The notes: a model not told the origin generated them from the sequence alone. 64,000 nt of DNA from Sphingomonas changbaiensis NBRC 104936 (GCF_000974765.1 NZ_BBWU01000045.1:1-64000), one strand, 5' to 3'. Shown: positions 1 to 9,229, numbered from the stretch's first letter. Numbers and translations are program-made.

Positions 1-9
1 GGACCGCCC

Positions 10-57
10 TCACCCGTCTCGCTTCGCTCGCCACCCTCTCCCGCAAGCGGGAGAGGG
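10..57. repeat. Dispersed hairpin repeat, copy 1
   Basis: An 11-base perfect inverted repeat (CCCTCTCCCGC at 34-44, GCGGGAGAGGG at 47-57) preceded by CTCGCTTCGCTCGCCAC at 18-34. The same preamble and stem recur at 53019-53059. It lies just past the 3' end of serC, so it could also act as a transcription stop on either strand, but there is no T-tract. Bases 1-65 hold no gene that I can see. Confidence 0.6.
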
Positions 58-65
58 GCTGCTTG

Positions 66-1250
66 TCAGGGTTGGATTGAGTGCCAGCCCCAGTCGAGCC
101 ACGGGCCGAGCGCTTCGATGTCCGCTGCGTCCACGGTCGCGCCGCACCAGACGCGCAGCCCGGCCGGGGCGTCGCGGTGGCCGGCGATATCGTAGGCGGC
201 GTCTTCCGCTTCGAGCCTGGCGGCGAGTTTCTTGACCAGCGCCAGCCGGCCCTCCTCGTCCACCCCTGCAACCGCGTCGTCGGCGAACTTCAGGCAGACG
301 CTGGTGGTCGAGCGGATCGCCGGATCGGCGACGAGATGATCCAGCCAGGGCAGCGCCTCGACGACGCGGTCCAATGCCTCGGCATTCGCAAGCGACCGCT
401 CGATCAGCGCCTCGAGGCCGCCCAATTCCTTCGCCCATTCGAGCGCGAAGATATAATCCTCGATCACCAGCATCGACGGCGTGTTGATCGTCTCGCCCTG
501 GAAGATGCCCTCGTTGAGCTTGCCGCTTTTGGTCATGCGGAAGATCTTGGGCAGCGGCCAGGCGGGCGTGTGGCTTTCCAGCCGCTCGACTGCGCGCGGG
601 CCCAGGATCAGCACGCCGTGCGCCGCTTCTCCGCCCAGCACCTTCTGGAAGCTGAAGGTGGTGACGTCCAATTTGTCGAACGGCAGCGGCATCGCGAAGG
701 CGGCGCTGGTCGCATCGGCGAAGGTCAGGCCTTCGCGGTCCGCCGGAATCCAGTCGCCGTCGGGCACGCGCACGCCGGAGGTGGTGCCGTTCCAGGTGAA
801 GATCACGTCGTTCGAGAAGTCGACCGCGGAGAGGTCCGGCAGCGCGCCATAGGGCGCCTTCATCACCGTGGGGTCGAGCTTCAGCTGCTTGACGGCATCG
901 GTGACCCAACCTTCACCAAAGCTTTCCCAGGCGAGCAACGTGACCGGGCGTGCGCCCAGCATCGACCACATCGCCATCTCGACCGCGCCGGTGTCCGATG
1001 CGGGGACGATGCCGATGCGGTGGGTGTCGGGCACCTGCAGCACTTCGCGGGTCAGGTCGATCGCGTGTTGCAGCCGGCTCTTGCCGAGCTTCGATCGGTG
1101 CGAGCGGCCGAGCGATCCGTGCGGCAGCCGTTCGAGCGCCCAGCCTGGGGGCTTGGCGCAGGGTCCGGATGAAAAATAGGGGCGCGCCGGCTTTTCGGCG
1201 GGGCGGTCCGGACGCAATTCGGGCGCCGGTTCAGTAAGCAGTCCACTCAT
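66..1250 (-). CDS. serC: Phosphoserine aminotransferase
   Basis: PLP enzyme of cytosolic serine synthesis: 3-phosphohydroxypyruvate plus glutamate gives 3-phosphoserine plus 2-oxoglutarate. The 394-residue product fits the subfamily found in alphaproteobacteria and some archaea. Visible landmarks are the PLP-ring aspartate D179 in FADATSAA, the Schiff-base lysine K203 in SFQKVLGG, and ETINTPS at about 253-259. The ATG at 1250 has AAGGAG six bases upstream, and a good promoter lies at 1306-1333. In related genomes serA usually follows; that would be to the left, outside the window. Nothing looks damaged. Confidence 0.95.
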   Translation of the reverse strand: MSGLLTEPAPELRPDRPAEKPARPYFSSGPCAKPPGWALERLPHGSLGRSHRSKLGKSRLQHAIDLTREVLQVPDTHRIGIVPASDTGAVEMAMWSMLGARPVTLLAWESFGEGWVTDAVKQLKLDPTVMKAPYGALPDLSAVDFSNDVIFTWNGTTSGVRVPDGDWIPADREGLTFADATSAAFAMPLPFDKLDVTTFSFQKVLGGEAAHGVLILGPRAVERLESHTPAWPLPKIFRMTKSGKLNEGIFQGETINTPSMLVIEDYIFALEWAKELGGLEALIERSLANAEALDRVVEALPWLDHLVADPAIRSTTSVCLKFADDAVAGVDEEGRLALVKKLAARLEAEDAAYDIAGHRDAPAGLRVWCGATVDAADIEALGPWLDWGWHSIQP

Positions 1251-1305
1251 CTAACTCTCCTTGCAGAGAGCACGCGCCGCGTTGGGACGGCGTGGCCCGC
1301 CGACG

Positions 1306-1333
1306 GAATTAGCGGCGGTGGGAGCGATGTCAA
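1306..1333 (-). promoter_or_regulatory. Candidate serC promoter
   Basis: On the minus strand TTGACA (1333-1328) is followed after 16 bases by TAATTC (1311-1306), a plausible housekeeping sigma -35/-10 pair. Transcription would start near 1299 and give a leader of about 50 bases before the serC ATG. That leader contains a short GC-rich inverted repeat (CACGCCG / CGGCGCGTG), so post-initiation control is possible but not shown. Confidence 0.5.
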
Positions 1334-1472
1334 TGCGGCCGAAGGACCGGACGACTCGCGAATCTGCTCCAGATTAATGTCATTTGAGTCCCCACGTCGG
1401 CCGATCATGTGTATGGTTAACGCAACAACAAAACAGGCACGGGAGTCGCGAACTCGAAGCAAGGGGGTTCCG

Positions 1473-2117
1473 ATGAAGAATGCTCTCCTCTACGGCGCCG
1501 TGGCACTCGCCACGTTCGCATCGGCCGGCGCGGCCAGAGCAGCCACGATCATCCACAACAATGGCGCGCCCTATACCTACAAGGTGCACGCCAACAGCGC
1601 GGGATCGGGCAATTCGCTGGTTCTGCACACAAAGCAGATCCAGAGCTTCGTGACCGTTTCATCGACCGACATGATCGATGTCGGCAACGGCGACGGCGAA
1701 GCGCAGGTGAACGGCGTGGGCAGGTTCGACTTCGCCGACGTGACGATCAATCCGGACCTCAATTTCTCGATTATGCAATTCAAGGTCGACGGCCCGAACG
1801 GCAACACGCCGGGCCATGATTTCGATATCCTCGTCACCTTTGTCGGTGGCGCGACGCAAACCTTCTCGAACGTCCTGCTTCCGGCGAACGACAAGCTCGA
1901 TATCGTCGCGGGGCTGGGCGAGGTGATGGACAAGATCACCTTCTCCGACATGCGGAGCGCTGCCGGGGCTTCGCAGGACTTCCGCGCGCTGAAGCAGATC
2001 TCATTCGAAGCGGCTCCCGCGGTGCCGGAGCCGGCGACATGGGCGATGATGCTGGGCGGCTTTGGCGTGCTTGGCGCCGCGGCGCGACGTCGGCGCATGG
2101 TGCGCACCCTCGCCTGA
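1473..2117 (+). CDS. PEPxxWA-CTERM sorted secreted protein
   Basis: Exported protein of 214 residues with no recognised enzymatic domain. It has an N-terminal signal peptide (MKNALLYGAVALATFASAG, cleavage probably after ARA). The C-terminus carries the exosortase-type tail: VPEPATWAMM, a hydrophobic glycine-rich helix, then an Arg cluster (AARRRR). Proteins with this tail are processed at the membrane by an exosortase, and no exosortase gene is in this window. I chose the ATG at 1473 because AAGGGGG sits just upstream and the signal peptide begins there; an upstream in-frame extension lacks both. A terminator follows at 2142. Confidence 0.85.
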   Translation: MKNALLYGAVALATFASAGAARAATIIHNNGAPYTYKVHANSAGSGNSLVLHTKQIQSFVTVSSTDMIDVGNGDGEAQVNGVGRFDFADVTINPDLNFSIMQFKVDGPNGNTPGHDFDILVTFVGGATQTFSNVLLPANDKLDIVAGLGEVMDKITFSDMRSAAGASQDFRALKQISFEAAPAVPEPATWAMMLGGFGVLGAAARRRRMVRTLA

Positions 2118-2141
2118 CCAATTCATCTGCCTGGGGGTGGG

Positions 2142-2168
2142 AAAGGGCGTCCGTCGGGCGCCCTTTTT
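2142..2168 (+). terminator. Rho-independent terminator after the 1473-2117 gene
   Basis: AAAGGGCG (2142-2149) pairs with CGCCCTTT (2159-2166), and the downstream arm runs into a T-tract. It lies 24 bases past the stop codon of the PEP-CTERM gene and separates it from the next one. Confidence 0.75.
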
Positions 2169-2297
2169 CATTACTGTCTAGAAACAAGACAGGTTTAACC
2201 GCGTTTCGCGCTCGTGGAGCTGCGAATAAGCTGGTAGACTCTCGGCAAGGCGAATGGTGCGGCGCTGCTGCCGCAGGAATTCGATTTGGGGGTATTC

Positions 2298-2915
2298 ATG
2301 GTTCGTCGTTTTGCATTTTCCGTCGCGGCCGTGACGTGCCTGGCCGCAATTGGCGCTCCCGCCGCTGCCAGGCGGCATCCGGCACCCGCGCCAAGCTCAT
2401 CGCCACCGCTCTGCAGCATGGCTGATATCGGGCTGACGACGGGATCGTGCAGCGGCTTCTTCCAGGGCAATCTGCTCGGCGGCGATTCGGCCAAGGTCAA
2501 CGCCCAGTTCACCGCGCTTAGCGCGTTCAATTACTCCTGGGACAAGATCTGGACCACGGTCGACGCGACCAAGGTCTCGCCCGGTGACATCAGAACGCTG
2601 ACGTATATGCAGCCGCTCTACGGCGAAACCGTGATCGGCATCCATTTCGGCGCGGCCGTGGGCGCCGGGGCGAACGGGATCGGCGTGCCCGGTGGCGGCA
2701 CCGCCTTCTACCGCTTCGACGCGGGCGTGGCGGGGATCCAGCAACTGGCGCTGAAATACCAAGGTCTGTCCTCTGCGGTCATCTACAAGACCGGTACCTT
2801 CACGCCGCCGCCTTCGGTGCCGGAGCCGGCGACCTGGGCGATGATGATCGGCGGCTTCGGCCTGCTCGGCACCGCCGTGCGCCGGCGGCGGCGGACGGGA
2901 GCGGCTGCGGCATAG
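2298..2915 (+). CDS. PEPxxWA-CTERM sorted secreted protein
   Basis: Second small exported protein, 205 residues. It has a signal peptide (VRRFAFSVAAVTCLAAIGAP), a Pro/Ser-rich linker after cleavage, a body of unknown fold containing a possible disulfide pair (CSMAD...GSCSG), and the C-terminal sorting tail VPEPATWAMMIGGFG followed by RRRRR. The ATG at 2298 has a run of five G upstream; a TTG four codons earlier is the alternative. Sequence outside the tail does not obviously match the 1473 gene, so this is not a simple duplicate. The function is unknown; surface or matrix association is inferred from the tail only. Confidence 0.85.
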   Translation: MVRRFAFSVAAVTCLAAIGAPAAARRHPAPAPSSSPPLCSMADIGLTTGSCSGFFQGNLLGGDSAKVNAQFTALSAFNYSWDKIWTTVDATKVSPGDIRTLTYMQPLYGETVIGIHFGAAVGAGANGIGVPGGGTAFYRFDAGVAGIQQLALKYQGLSSAVIYKTGTFTPPPSVPEPATWAMMIGGFGLLGTAVRRRRRTGAAAA

Positions 2916-3019
2916 TCTCGGCCTGAACCTGGTCCGGTCCGCCGCGTTTCGACTCGCGACCGCCACGGCTCGCCGCGAAGGCGATTCTCGCGAGAGCCGG
3001 CTTGCGCCATGCTTTCCCG

Positions 3020-3667
3020 ATGGGGCGGGAACGGGCAATCGTGGCGGCATGTTTGGGACTGGCCGCCTGCACCGGCGGCGTTCCCGAGCGGCGCGCGCCG
3101 GCACCCCAGCCGCCCAATCGGCTGACGATCGATTCGCCCCAAACGCGGGTCTGCCTCGCCAATCTCGGCCAGCTCGCGCGCTTCCAGACGTTGCCGGACC
3201 GGGATTACGGCGACGGCTGCTACATCTTCGCGAGCGTGAAGCTGAGCGACGCCGGCGTCCCTGTCGCGAATCTCGGGGCGATGACCTGTTCGCTCGCGGC
3301 AACCTTCACGGCCTGGGTGCGCAACGGCGTGATGCCGGCCGCGCGCCTGTATCTCGGCACGGAGCTGGCGCGGGTCGAGACGTTCGGCAGCTATTCGTGC
3401 CGCAACATCAACGGCCGGCAGAGCGGCAACCGGTCCGAGCACGCCACTGCCAATGCCGTGGACGTGAGCGGCTTCGTGCTGGCGGACGGCCGCCGGATCA
3501 CGATCAAGCAGGACTGGGATTCGTCCGACCCGGCGGTGAAGAGTTTCCTGGCGGCGATCCACACATCGGCCTGCCGCCGCTTCAAGACGGTGCTGAGCCC
3601 CGAATACAACGCGTTGCACGCCGATCACTTCCATCTCGATATGGGCCGCGGCCCGTTCTGCCGGTGA
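3020..3667 (+). CDS. Extensin-like lipoprotein (possible LAS-type peptidase fold)
   Basis: A 215-residue envelope protein. The start at 3020 gives a lipoprotein signal ending in a lipobox (LGLAAC), so lipidation and anchoring are likely. The C-terminal half matches the bacterial extensin-like C-terminal family: SEHATANAVDVSGF and the closing HADHFHLDMG supply the His/Asp residues that resemble the zinc site of LAS/M15 peptidoglycan peptidases, and paired cysteines flank it. Peptidoglycan binding or cleavage is an inference from that resemblance. A TTG at 3002 is an alternative start. Downstream is a LOG-family gene on the same strand, 38 bases away. Confidence 0.8.
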   Translation: MGRERAIVAACLGLAACTGGVPERRAPAPQPPNRLTIDSPQTRVCLANLGQLARFQTLPDRDYGDGCYIFASVKLSDAGVPVANLGAMTCSLAATFTAWVRNGVMPAARLYLGTELARVETFGSYSCRNINGRQSGNRSEHATANAVDVSGFVLADGRRITIKQDWDSSDPAVKSFLAAIHTSACRRFKTVLSPEYNALHADHFHLDMGRGPFCR

Positions 3668-3705
3668 TTGCTCGTTAAGTATGTTGGGCCTAAGCCCGGC
3701 CGCTT

Positions 3706-4578
3706 ATGACCGATACCCGAGTACCCGCCCGCGTCTTCCCCAATGCCCAGGACGAGGCCGAAGCCGCCAAGAACCTGACGCAGACGCCGCAGACCATGCA
3801 CCCGGCCTATCGGCTGGCGTTCCAGGACACCGACTTCCTGTTGCGCGAGGATTTGCGGCCGGTCCGCTTCCAGCTCGAGCTGCTGAAGCCCGAGCTGCTG
3901 CTGGACGAAGCGCAGATCGGATCGACGTTCGTCTTCTATGGCTCGGCGCGGATTCCGGAGCCCGCCAAGGCCGAGCTGCTGCGCGAAGCGGCGACCGACG
4001 ATTTCGGACGGCTGGTGGCCGAGCGGCTGATCGCGAAATCGCATTATTACGACGTCGCGCGCGAGCTCGCCCACCTGGCCAGCAATTGTCCGCGCGACCT
4101 GGAAGGGCAGCGGCATTTCGTCGTCTGCTCGGGCGGCGGTCCGTCGATCATGGAGGCGGCCAACCGCGGCGCGGAAGATGCGGGCGCGGAATCGATCGGC
4201 CTCAACATCATGCTGCCGCACGAACAGACGCCGAATCCGTACGTGACGCCGTCGCTCAGCATGCAATTCCACTATTTCGCACTCAGGAAGATGCACTTCC
4301 TGCTGCGCGCGCGGGCCGTCGCCGTGTTCCCCGGCGGCTTCGGCACGTTCGACGAGACATTCGAGCTGCTGACGCTGATCCAGACCGGCAAGGTCTCGCC
4401 GATCCCGGTGCTGATGTACGGCCGCGAATTCTGGGAGCGCGTCGTCAATTTCGAGGCGCTCGCGGAGGAAGGCGTGATCAGCCGCAAGGATCTCGGCCTG
4501 TTCCAGTTTGTGGAGACCGCCCAGGAAGGCTGGGATTATGTCCGCAAATGGTGGCGCGACCGGCCGCTCGCTGCGTAG
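3706..4578 (+). CDS. LOG family protein (TIGR00730 type Rossmann fold)
   Basis: A 290-residue member of the LOG/lysine-decarboxylase-like family. Characterised members release free base from nucleoside 5'-monophosphates (cytokinin phosphoribohydrolase or AMP nucleosidase activity). Seen here: GSAR at 79-82, SGGGPSIMEAANRGA at 142-156 and the diagnostic PGGFGTFDE at 209-217, with catalytic Arg and Glu present. It is longer than the 180-200 aa plant-type LOG proteins because of an N-terminal extension of about 70 residues, which is common in proteobacterial versions. The substrate cannot be told from sequence alone. Confidence 0.85.
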   Translation: MTDTRVPARVFPNAQDEAEAAKNLTQTPQTMHPAYRLAFQDTDFLLREDLRPVRFQLELLKPELLLDEAQIGSTFVFYGSARIPEPAKAELLREAATDDFGRLVAERLIAKSHYYDVARELAHLASNCPRDLEGQRHFVVCSGGGPSIMEAANRGAEDAGAESIGLNIMLPHEQTPNPYVTPSLSMQFHYFALRKMHFLLRARAVAVFPGGFGTFDETFELLTLIQTGKVSPIPVLMYGREFWERVVNFEALAEEGVISRKDLGLFQFVETAQEGWDYVRKWWRDRPLAA

Positions 4579-4581
4579 GAC

Positions 4582-4842
4582 TCAACGCTTGGGCGGCTGA
4601 TCGTCGCGCGTATCGGCGGCGCTGTTGTCCGGATTTCGAACCGGCGGATTGTTCGCGTGCTGCAGTTCAGTGATCGTGGCCGGATCGGGTGCCGGCGGCC
4701 GCGCCGAAGGGGTCGGCGTGGCGCTGGGCGAAGGTGACACGGACGGTGTGGGCGTTGGAGTAGGCGTCGGAGACGGCGTGGTCTGACAGGCGGCGCTGCC
4801 GGCCAGCGCAATCACTATGATGCCGAAAACAGGCGTGCGCAT
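4582..4842 (-). CDS. Small Pro/Thr-rich lipoprotein
   Basis: An 86-residue predicted lipoprotein. The first 19 residues form a signal ending in SAAC (lipobox), followed by a low-complexity tract of alternating PT and PS pairs to about residue 52, then a short charged tail. The tract is encoded by an imperfect hexamer-like repeat near 4690-4790, which could change length by slippage. Similar Pro/Thr-rich lipoproteins act as spacers in the periplasm, but no function can be assigned. It converges with the LOG gene, with three bases between the two stop codons. Confidence 0.65.
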   Translation of the reverse strand: MRTPVFGIIVIALAGSAACQTTPSPTPTPTPTPSVSPSPSATPTPSARPPAPDPATITELQHANNPPVRNPDNSAADTRDDQPPKR

Positions 4843-4890
4843 GCGTCTGCTCCTTTGGTCAAGGAACGTGCGGCGCCGCGAATCTCTCCG

Positions 4891-5958
4891 TCAGCCGCAC
4901 TGCGCGCGGTGGAGCAGCTTCTGGTCAGCCAGGACGAGCGCCATCATCGCTTCGACCACCGGCGCGCCGCGAATGCCGACGCAGGGGTCGTGGCGGCCCT
5001 TGGTCGCGATCTCAGCCGTCTCGCCTGAGCGCGTGATCGTCTCGACCGGGGTCAGAATGGAACTGGTCGGCTTGAACGCGACGCGCAGCCGCACCGGCTG
5101 GCCAGTGGAGATGCCGCCGGCAATCCCGCCCGCGTGGTTCGACAGAAAATGGGGACTGTCCCTATTTTCGGAGGGGCGCATCCGGTCGGCATTCTCTTCG
5201 CCCCGCAGCCGGGCCGCTGCGAAGCCGTCGCCGATCTCGACGCCTTTGACGGCGTTGATCGACATCGCCGCGGCGGCGAGTTCGCTGTCCAGCTTCGCAT
5301 AAAGCGGTGCGCCCCAGCCCGCGGGCACGCCGTTCGCTTCGCAGGTGACGATCGCGCCCAGCGACGAGCCCGCCTTGCGCGCATTGTCGATCAGCTTTTC
5401 CCACCGCTCGGCGGCGGCGGCATCGGGGCAGAAGAACGGGTTGCGATCGATCTCGGCCGCATCGAGCGCCTCGGCCGCGTCCCCGCCGACTTCGCTCACC
5501 CACGCCCGGATCGAGACTTCCGGGATCACCAGCCGCGCGACCGCGCCCGCCGCGACCCGCGCCGCTGTCTCGCGTGCCGAGGATCGCCCGCCCCCGCGAT
5601 AGTCGCGAAACCCGTACTTAGCGTCATAGGCGTAATCGGCGTGGCCCGGCCGATATGCCTGCGCGACCTCCGAATAGTCCTTCGATCGCTGGTCGACATT
5701 GTCGATGACCAGGCTGATCGGCGTGCCGGTCGTCCGCCCCTCGAACACGCCGGACAGGATGCGGACCTGGTCCGGTTCCTGCCGCTGCGTCGTAAAGCGG
5801 GACTGGCCCGGTCGCCGCTTGTCGAGCCAGGGCTGGATATCGGCTTCGCTTAAGCTCAGCCCCGGCGGGCAGCCGTCGATCACCGCCCCGATCGCCGGCC
5901 CATGGCTTTCCCCCCAGGTGGTGAACCGGAAAACGCGGCCGAAGCTGTTCCAGCTCAT
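4891..5958 (-). CDS. aroC: Chorismate synthase
   Basis: Last shikimate-pathway enzyme: EPSP is converted to chorismate with reduced FMN. The 355-residue length is normal. Motifs seen: [18 protein letters not shown] at residues 16-33, [17 protein letters not shown] near 125, and [18 protein letters not shown] near 275. The ATG at 5958 overlaps the fabI stop by one base (TGATG), so translation is probably coupled. Unusual: residues about 264-272 (ENRDSPHF), just before the conserved SNHAGG segment, are encoded by a 25-base palindrome that looks like an inserted REP element (see 5145-5169). The reading frame is intact and conserved residues flank it, so activity is probably kept. Confidence 0.95.
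   Translation of the reverse strand: MSWNSFGRVFRFTTWGESHGPAIGAVIDGCPPGLSLSEADIQPWLDKRRPGQSRFTTQRQEPDQVRILSGVFEGRTTGTPISLVIDNVDQRSKDYSEVAQAYRPGHADYAYDAKYGFRDYRGGGRSSARETAARVAAGAVARLVIPEVSIRAWVSEVGGDAAEALDAAEIDRNPFFCPDAAAAERWEKLIDNARKAGSSLGAIVTCEANGVPAGWGAPLYAKLDSELAAAAMSINAVKGVEIGDGFAAARLRGEENADRMRPSENRDSPHFLSNHAGGIAGGISTGQPVRLRVAFKPTSSILTPVETITRSGETAEIATKGRHDPCVGIRGAPVVEAMMALVLADQKLLHRAQCG
5145..5169. repeat. REP-like palindrome inside aroC
   Basis: A 25-base inverted repeat centred on 5157: 12-base arms GAAAATGGGGAC / GTCCCTATTTTC with a single G/T mismatch (5151 versus 5163). The A/T-rich outer arms stand out from the local GC-rich coding sequence. The AAAATrGGGACnGTCCCyATTTT pattern resembles elements I associate with REP/RAYT transposase systems; that link is from memory and unverified. 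It is read in frame within aroC. Confidence 0.6.
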
Positions 5959-6761
5959 CAGACCAGCGCGATGTCGGGCGCGTCGATCTGCTTCATGCCG
6001 ACAAGGTGATAGCCGGCGTCGACGTGGTGCGTTTCGCCCGTGACGCCGGCGGCCAGGTCGCTCAGCAAGTAGAGCGCGGAGCCGCCGACATCCTCGATCG
6101 TGACGTTTCGGCGCAGCGGCGAATTCAACTCGTTCCATTTCAGGATGTAGCGGAAATCGCCGATGCCGGAGGCGGCGAGCGTCTTGATCGGGCCGGCGGA
6201 GATACCGTTCACGCGGATGCCGTCCGGGCCGAAATCGTTCGCCAGATATTTGACGCTCGTTTCCAGCGCCGATTTGGCGATGCCCATGACATTGTAATGC
6301 GGGACGACCTTTTCGGCGCCGTAATAGGACAATGTCAGCAACGCGCCGCCGCGCGACATCATCTTCGCCGCCCGCTGCGCGACCGCGGTGAAGCTGTAGA
6401 CGCTGATGTTCATCGTCATCAGGAAGTCGTCGAGGCCGACATCGCAATAGCGGCCGCGGAGCGCTTCCTTGTTGGTGTAGCCGATGGCATGGACGACGAA
6501 GTCGATCGTCGGCCAGCGTGCCGCCAGCGCCTCGAACGTGCGGTCCAGCGCCGCCATGTCCGACACGTCGCAATCGAGCAGGAAGTCGGAGCCGAGCTCG
6601 GCCGCCAGCGGGCGTACGCGTTTCTCGAGCGCCTCGCCCTGGTAGCTGAAGGCGAGCTCGGCGCCGGATTCGCGCAGCTTTTTCGAAATGCCCCAGGCGA
6701 GGGACCGCTCGTTGGCGAGGCCCATGATCAGGCCGCGCTTGCCCTTCATCAATTCGTTCAC
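5958..6761 (-). CDS. fabI: Enoyl-ACP reductase (NADH), FabI type
   Basis: Reduces trans-2-enoyl-ACP to acyl-ACP in type II fatty-acid synthesis and is the target class of triclosan and isoniazid-type inhibitors. The 267 residues show the variant nucleotide motif [12 protein letters not shown] near residues 14-25 and the active-site pair Y-x6-K in HYNVMGIAK. Start: GTG at 6761 has GGAGGAAGGGG just upstream and overlaps the preceding gene's stop (GTGA); an ATG four codons in (6749) is possible. It sits between the BrkB-like gene and aroC in one leftward operon. Confidence 0.95.
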   Translation of the reverse strand: MNELMKGKRGLIMGLANERSLAWGISKKLRESGAELAFSYQGEALEKRVRPLAAELGSDFLLDCDVSDMAALDRTFEALAARWPTIDFVVHAIGYTNKEALRGRYCDVGLDDFLMTMNISVYSFTAVAQRAAKMMSRGGALLTLSYYGAEKVVPHYNVMGIAKSALETSVKYLANDFGPDGIRVNGISAGPIKTLAASGIGDFRYILKWNELNSPLRRNVTIEDVGGSALYLLSDLAAGVTGETHHVDAGYHLVGMKQIDAPDIALV

Positions 6762-7750
6762 GTGACCCCTTCCTCCGGGCTTGGATCGCGCCCCTTTAGC
6801 GCGCTCTCAGGAACCACCGCTAGTGCGGCGTTCAGATGCGCTCCAAAGACCAGGCCGAGACCGATCGTGAAAAAGTAGATGAGCGTGATCGTCACGCCGG
6901 CAAGACCGCCATAGGTCAGGTCGTAATTGCTGAACAGGCTGAGCACCGGCGGCAGCAGCGAGGTGACGACCAGCCACCAGACCGCGACGAACAGCGGCCC
7001 CGGCCACTTCCGGCAGTCGGTCCCGCGATAGCGGCGCGGGGTCATCACCAGGAACAGCAGATACAACGCGCCGAAAATGAACAGGCCGGGAATCAGTTTC
7101 GACGCGTTGATGATCAGCAGCAGCGTTTCGTCCGCGAACGGGAACAGCCGCGTGATGCCCTGCTCCAGTGCGGTCAGCAACGCCTGCAGCACGAACGAGA
7201 ACAGCACCAGCACGACCGACCCGATCACGGTCGCGGTGTAGCGCAGCCGGGCGCGCCAGAACGGCGCCTGGCTGCGCACGCCATAGGCGCGGTAGATGAT
7301 GTCCTTGATCGTGGCGATGAAGCCGCCCGCGCTCCACAATCCGCCGAGCGCGCCCAGCCACAACAGCGTGCCGGACCGCGCGAGCAGCACGTCGTTGATC
7401 GGCTTTTGCAGCACGTCGGCGACATTGCGGGGCACCTGCGACAGGAACTCGGAGACGGCGCGCGCGGTGGTCGCGCCTTGCCCGAACGCATGGGCGAGCG
7501 CGGCGACGACGATGAAGAATGGAAAAAGGGTCAGCAGCGTCAGATAGGCGATATTCCCGGCGTGGCTGAAGCCGTCGTTCCACACGCCCGACAGGGCACG
7601 GTGCAGGATTTCCCGAAAGCGCGAGCCCGGCCCGAGGCGCTTCAGCGTCTCGTCCACCTTCGCATGGGCCTTGATCAGCCGCCGCCGCCGCGCCTCCGGA
7701 CTTTGCGGAGCCGGGCCCTCGACCTGGAATTCTGTTTCGGCGTCGACCAC
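6758..7750 (-). CDS. YihY/BrkB family inner-membrane protein
   Basis: A 330-residue polytopic membrane protein of the YihY/virulence factor BrkB family, formerly misannotated as ribonuclease BN. About six hydrophobic segments are visible, starting near [20 protein letters not shown], with the family motif [21 protein letters not shown] in the middle. The N-terminal 50 residues are charged and cytoplasmic. Its 3' end overlaps the fabI start by four bases, so expression is linked to lipid synthesis; that fits a membrane role but does not define it. The true activity of this family is not established. Confidence 0.85.
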   Translation of the reverse strand: MVDAETEFQVEGPAPQSPEARRRRLIKAHAKVDETLKRLGPGSRFREILHRALSGVWNDGFSHAGNIAYLTLLTLFPFFIVVAALAHAFGQGATTARAVSEFLSQVPRNVADVLQKPINDVLLARSGTLLWLGALGGLWSAGGFIATIKDIIYRAYGVRSQAPFWRARLRYTATVIGSVVLVLFSFVLQALLTALEQGITRLFPFADETLLLIINASKLIPGLFIFGALYLLFLVMTPRRYRGTDCRKWPGPLFVAVWWLVVTSLLPPVLSLFSNYDLTYGGLAGVTITLIYFFTIGLGLVFGAHLNAALAVVPESALKGRDPSPEEGVT

Positions 7751-7755
7751 CGGGC

Positions 7756-8688
7756 CTAGACGCCCAGCCCCGCGCGTGGGTTGCGCTCACCCGGGGTCCA
7801 GCTTTCGACGAAGGAGCGCAGCGCCGCATCGTCTGCGGGCACGTCGATCATCAGCGTGACGAGCTGATCGCCGCGCTCGCCGGCCTTGCGGTGAAAGCCC
7901 TTGCCCTTCAGGCGCAGCACCCGGCCGGAGCTGGAACCCGCGGGCACGTTCAGCATCACCGGCCCGTCGACCGTCGGCACCTTGACCTTGCCGCCCTGGA
8001 CCGCCTCCGTCAGCGTCACCGGCAGGTCGAGCAGCACATTGTCGCCGTCGCGCTTGAAGAAGCGGTGTGGCTGGATGTCGATGGTGACGATCGCGTCGCC
8101 GGGCCCGCCGGGCCCCGGCTCGCCCTTGCCGGCCAGCCGCATCTGGGTGCCGGTTTCGGTGCCCGCGCGCAACTTAAGGTCAATCGTCTTGCCGTCTGCC
8201 AGCGTGATTCGCTGCGGCTTCAGAGTGGCCGCATCCTCGAACGACACGCGCAGCCGATAGGCGGCGTCGGCGCCGCGCGGCGGGGGCGCGGAGCGACGGC
8301 CGAAGCCGGACGTGAAGCCGCCGCCCGAGCGCCCGAACAGCCCTTCGAAAATATCGCCGAAATCGGACGCTTCGGTGCCGAAATCGAAGCCGGAGGCGCC
8401 GCCCGCGGTGCGGTAGGTCCCGCCCGCGCCGCGTCCGGCGCCAAAGCCGAATGGCGCCGTCGGATTGCCGTCGGCGTCGATCTCGCCCCGGTCGAACTGC
8501 GCGCGCTTGTCCTTATCGGTCAGCAGGTCATAGGCGGCCGTGACTTGCGAAAAACGCTCGGCCGCCTTGGGATTGTCCTGGTTGCGATCGGGGTGCAGTT
8601 CCTTGGCGAGCTTGCGATATGCCTTCTTGATATCGGCCTCGCTCGCGCCGCGAGCTACGCCCAGCACGGAATACGGATCGGCGGCCAT
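7756..8688 (-). CDS. J-domain co-chaperone (CbpA/DnaJ C-terminal type)
   Basis: A 310-residue Hsp40. It has an N-terminal J domain (DPYSVLGVARGASEADIKKAYRK onward, with HPD at about 33-35) that stimulates DnaK ATPase, a Gly/Phe-rich linker (residues about 80-140), and C-terminal beta-sandwich peptide-binding domains. The four CxxCxGxG zinc repeats of true DnaJ are absent, so this is a class B, CbpA-like protein. It begins at the ATG at 8688 and ends six bases before the BrkB-like gene start, so co-transcription is likely. Confidence 0.9.
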   Translation of the reverse strand: MAADPYSVLGVARGASEADIKKAYRKLAKELHPDRNQDNPKAAERFSQVTAAYDLLTDKDKRAQFDRGEIDADGNPTAPFGFGAGRGAGGTYRTAGGASGFDFGTEASDFGDIFEGLFGRSGGGFTSGFGRRSAPPPRGADAAYRLRVSFEDAATLKPQRITLADGKTIDLKLRAGTETGTQMRLAGKGEPGPGGPGDAIVTIDIQPHRFFKRDGDNVLLDLPVTLTEAVQGGKVKVPTVDGPVMLNVPAGSSSGRVLRLKGKGFHRKAGERGDQLVTLMIDVPADDAALRSFVESWTPGERNPRAGLGV

Positions 8689-8824
8689 CGAAATTCCTGT
8701 TTGCCTTCGTCGTTCTGCATAGTCCGATGTTGCATTCCTGCAACACGGGATTTGGGGAATCGGCCGGCAAGGTGCAAGGTGACCGCATATCCGCCCACGC
8801 GGTGGACCAGGAGAGGAGTGTCAT

Positions 8825-9229
8825 GTGCCGACGATCCGCAATGCGATGCTGCTGGGGGCCGCCTTTGCCATGACCGGCGCCGCCAGCCCGCCGGCATCCC
8901 TGTCCGGCGTCTGGGGTGCGCGAGGCGCGATCCTGACGGTTGGCGTTGACGGCGCGCGCCTCGAACAGGACTGCGCCAGCGGCAGCTTCGGCCCGGTGCG
9001 CGTCGACGCGCATGGCCGGTTCAAGGCGACGGGTCGGTTCGAAACCTTTCAGCCGGGTCCCCAGCGCGCCGACATGGATGAAGCGCCGGGCGGAGGCGGC
9101 GGTAATGCGCGCTTCGACGGCGTCGTCGAGGGGAACACGATGCGGCTGACCGTGCATCCGGCCGGCGCCCCGGCGCAGGATCTGACGCTAACCAGGGGCA
9201 TGCGCGTCAAGCTGATCCGCTGCTACTGA
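8825..9229 (+). CDS. Small exported hypothetical protein
   Basis: A 134-residue protein with a signal-like N-terminus (MLLGAAFAMTGAASPPAS) and a glycine-rich middle (GGGGG). I do not recognise the family; the body reads as a small beta-rich secreted domain (LSGVWGARGAILTVG...). The start is the GTG at 8825, favoured by the AGGAGAGGAG ribosome-binding site at 8810-8819; an overlapping ATG two bases earlier is in another frame and soon stops. It is transcribed away from the J-domain gene, and a strong hairpin follows. Confidence 0.65.
   Translation: MPTIRNAMLLGAAFAMTGAASPPASLSGVWGARGAILTVGVDGARLEQDCASGSFGPVRVDAHGRFKATGRFETFQPGPQRADMDEAPGGGGGNARFDGVVEGNTMRLTVHPAGAPAQDLTLTRGMRVKLIRCY

Noticed and set aside
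4690-4790. Short tandem repeat that might be a CRISPR-like or phase-variable tract
   Set aside because: It encodes the PT/PS linker of a lipoprotein; the units are about six bases and imperfect, with no spacers. Slippage is possible but not shown.
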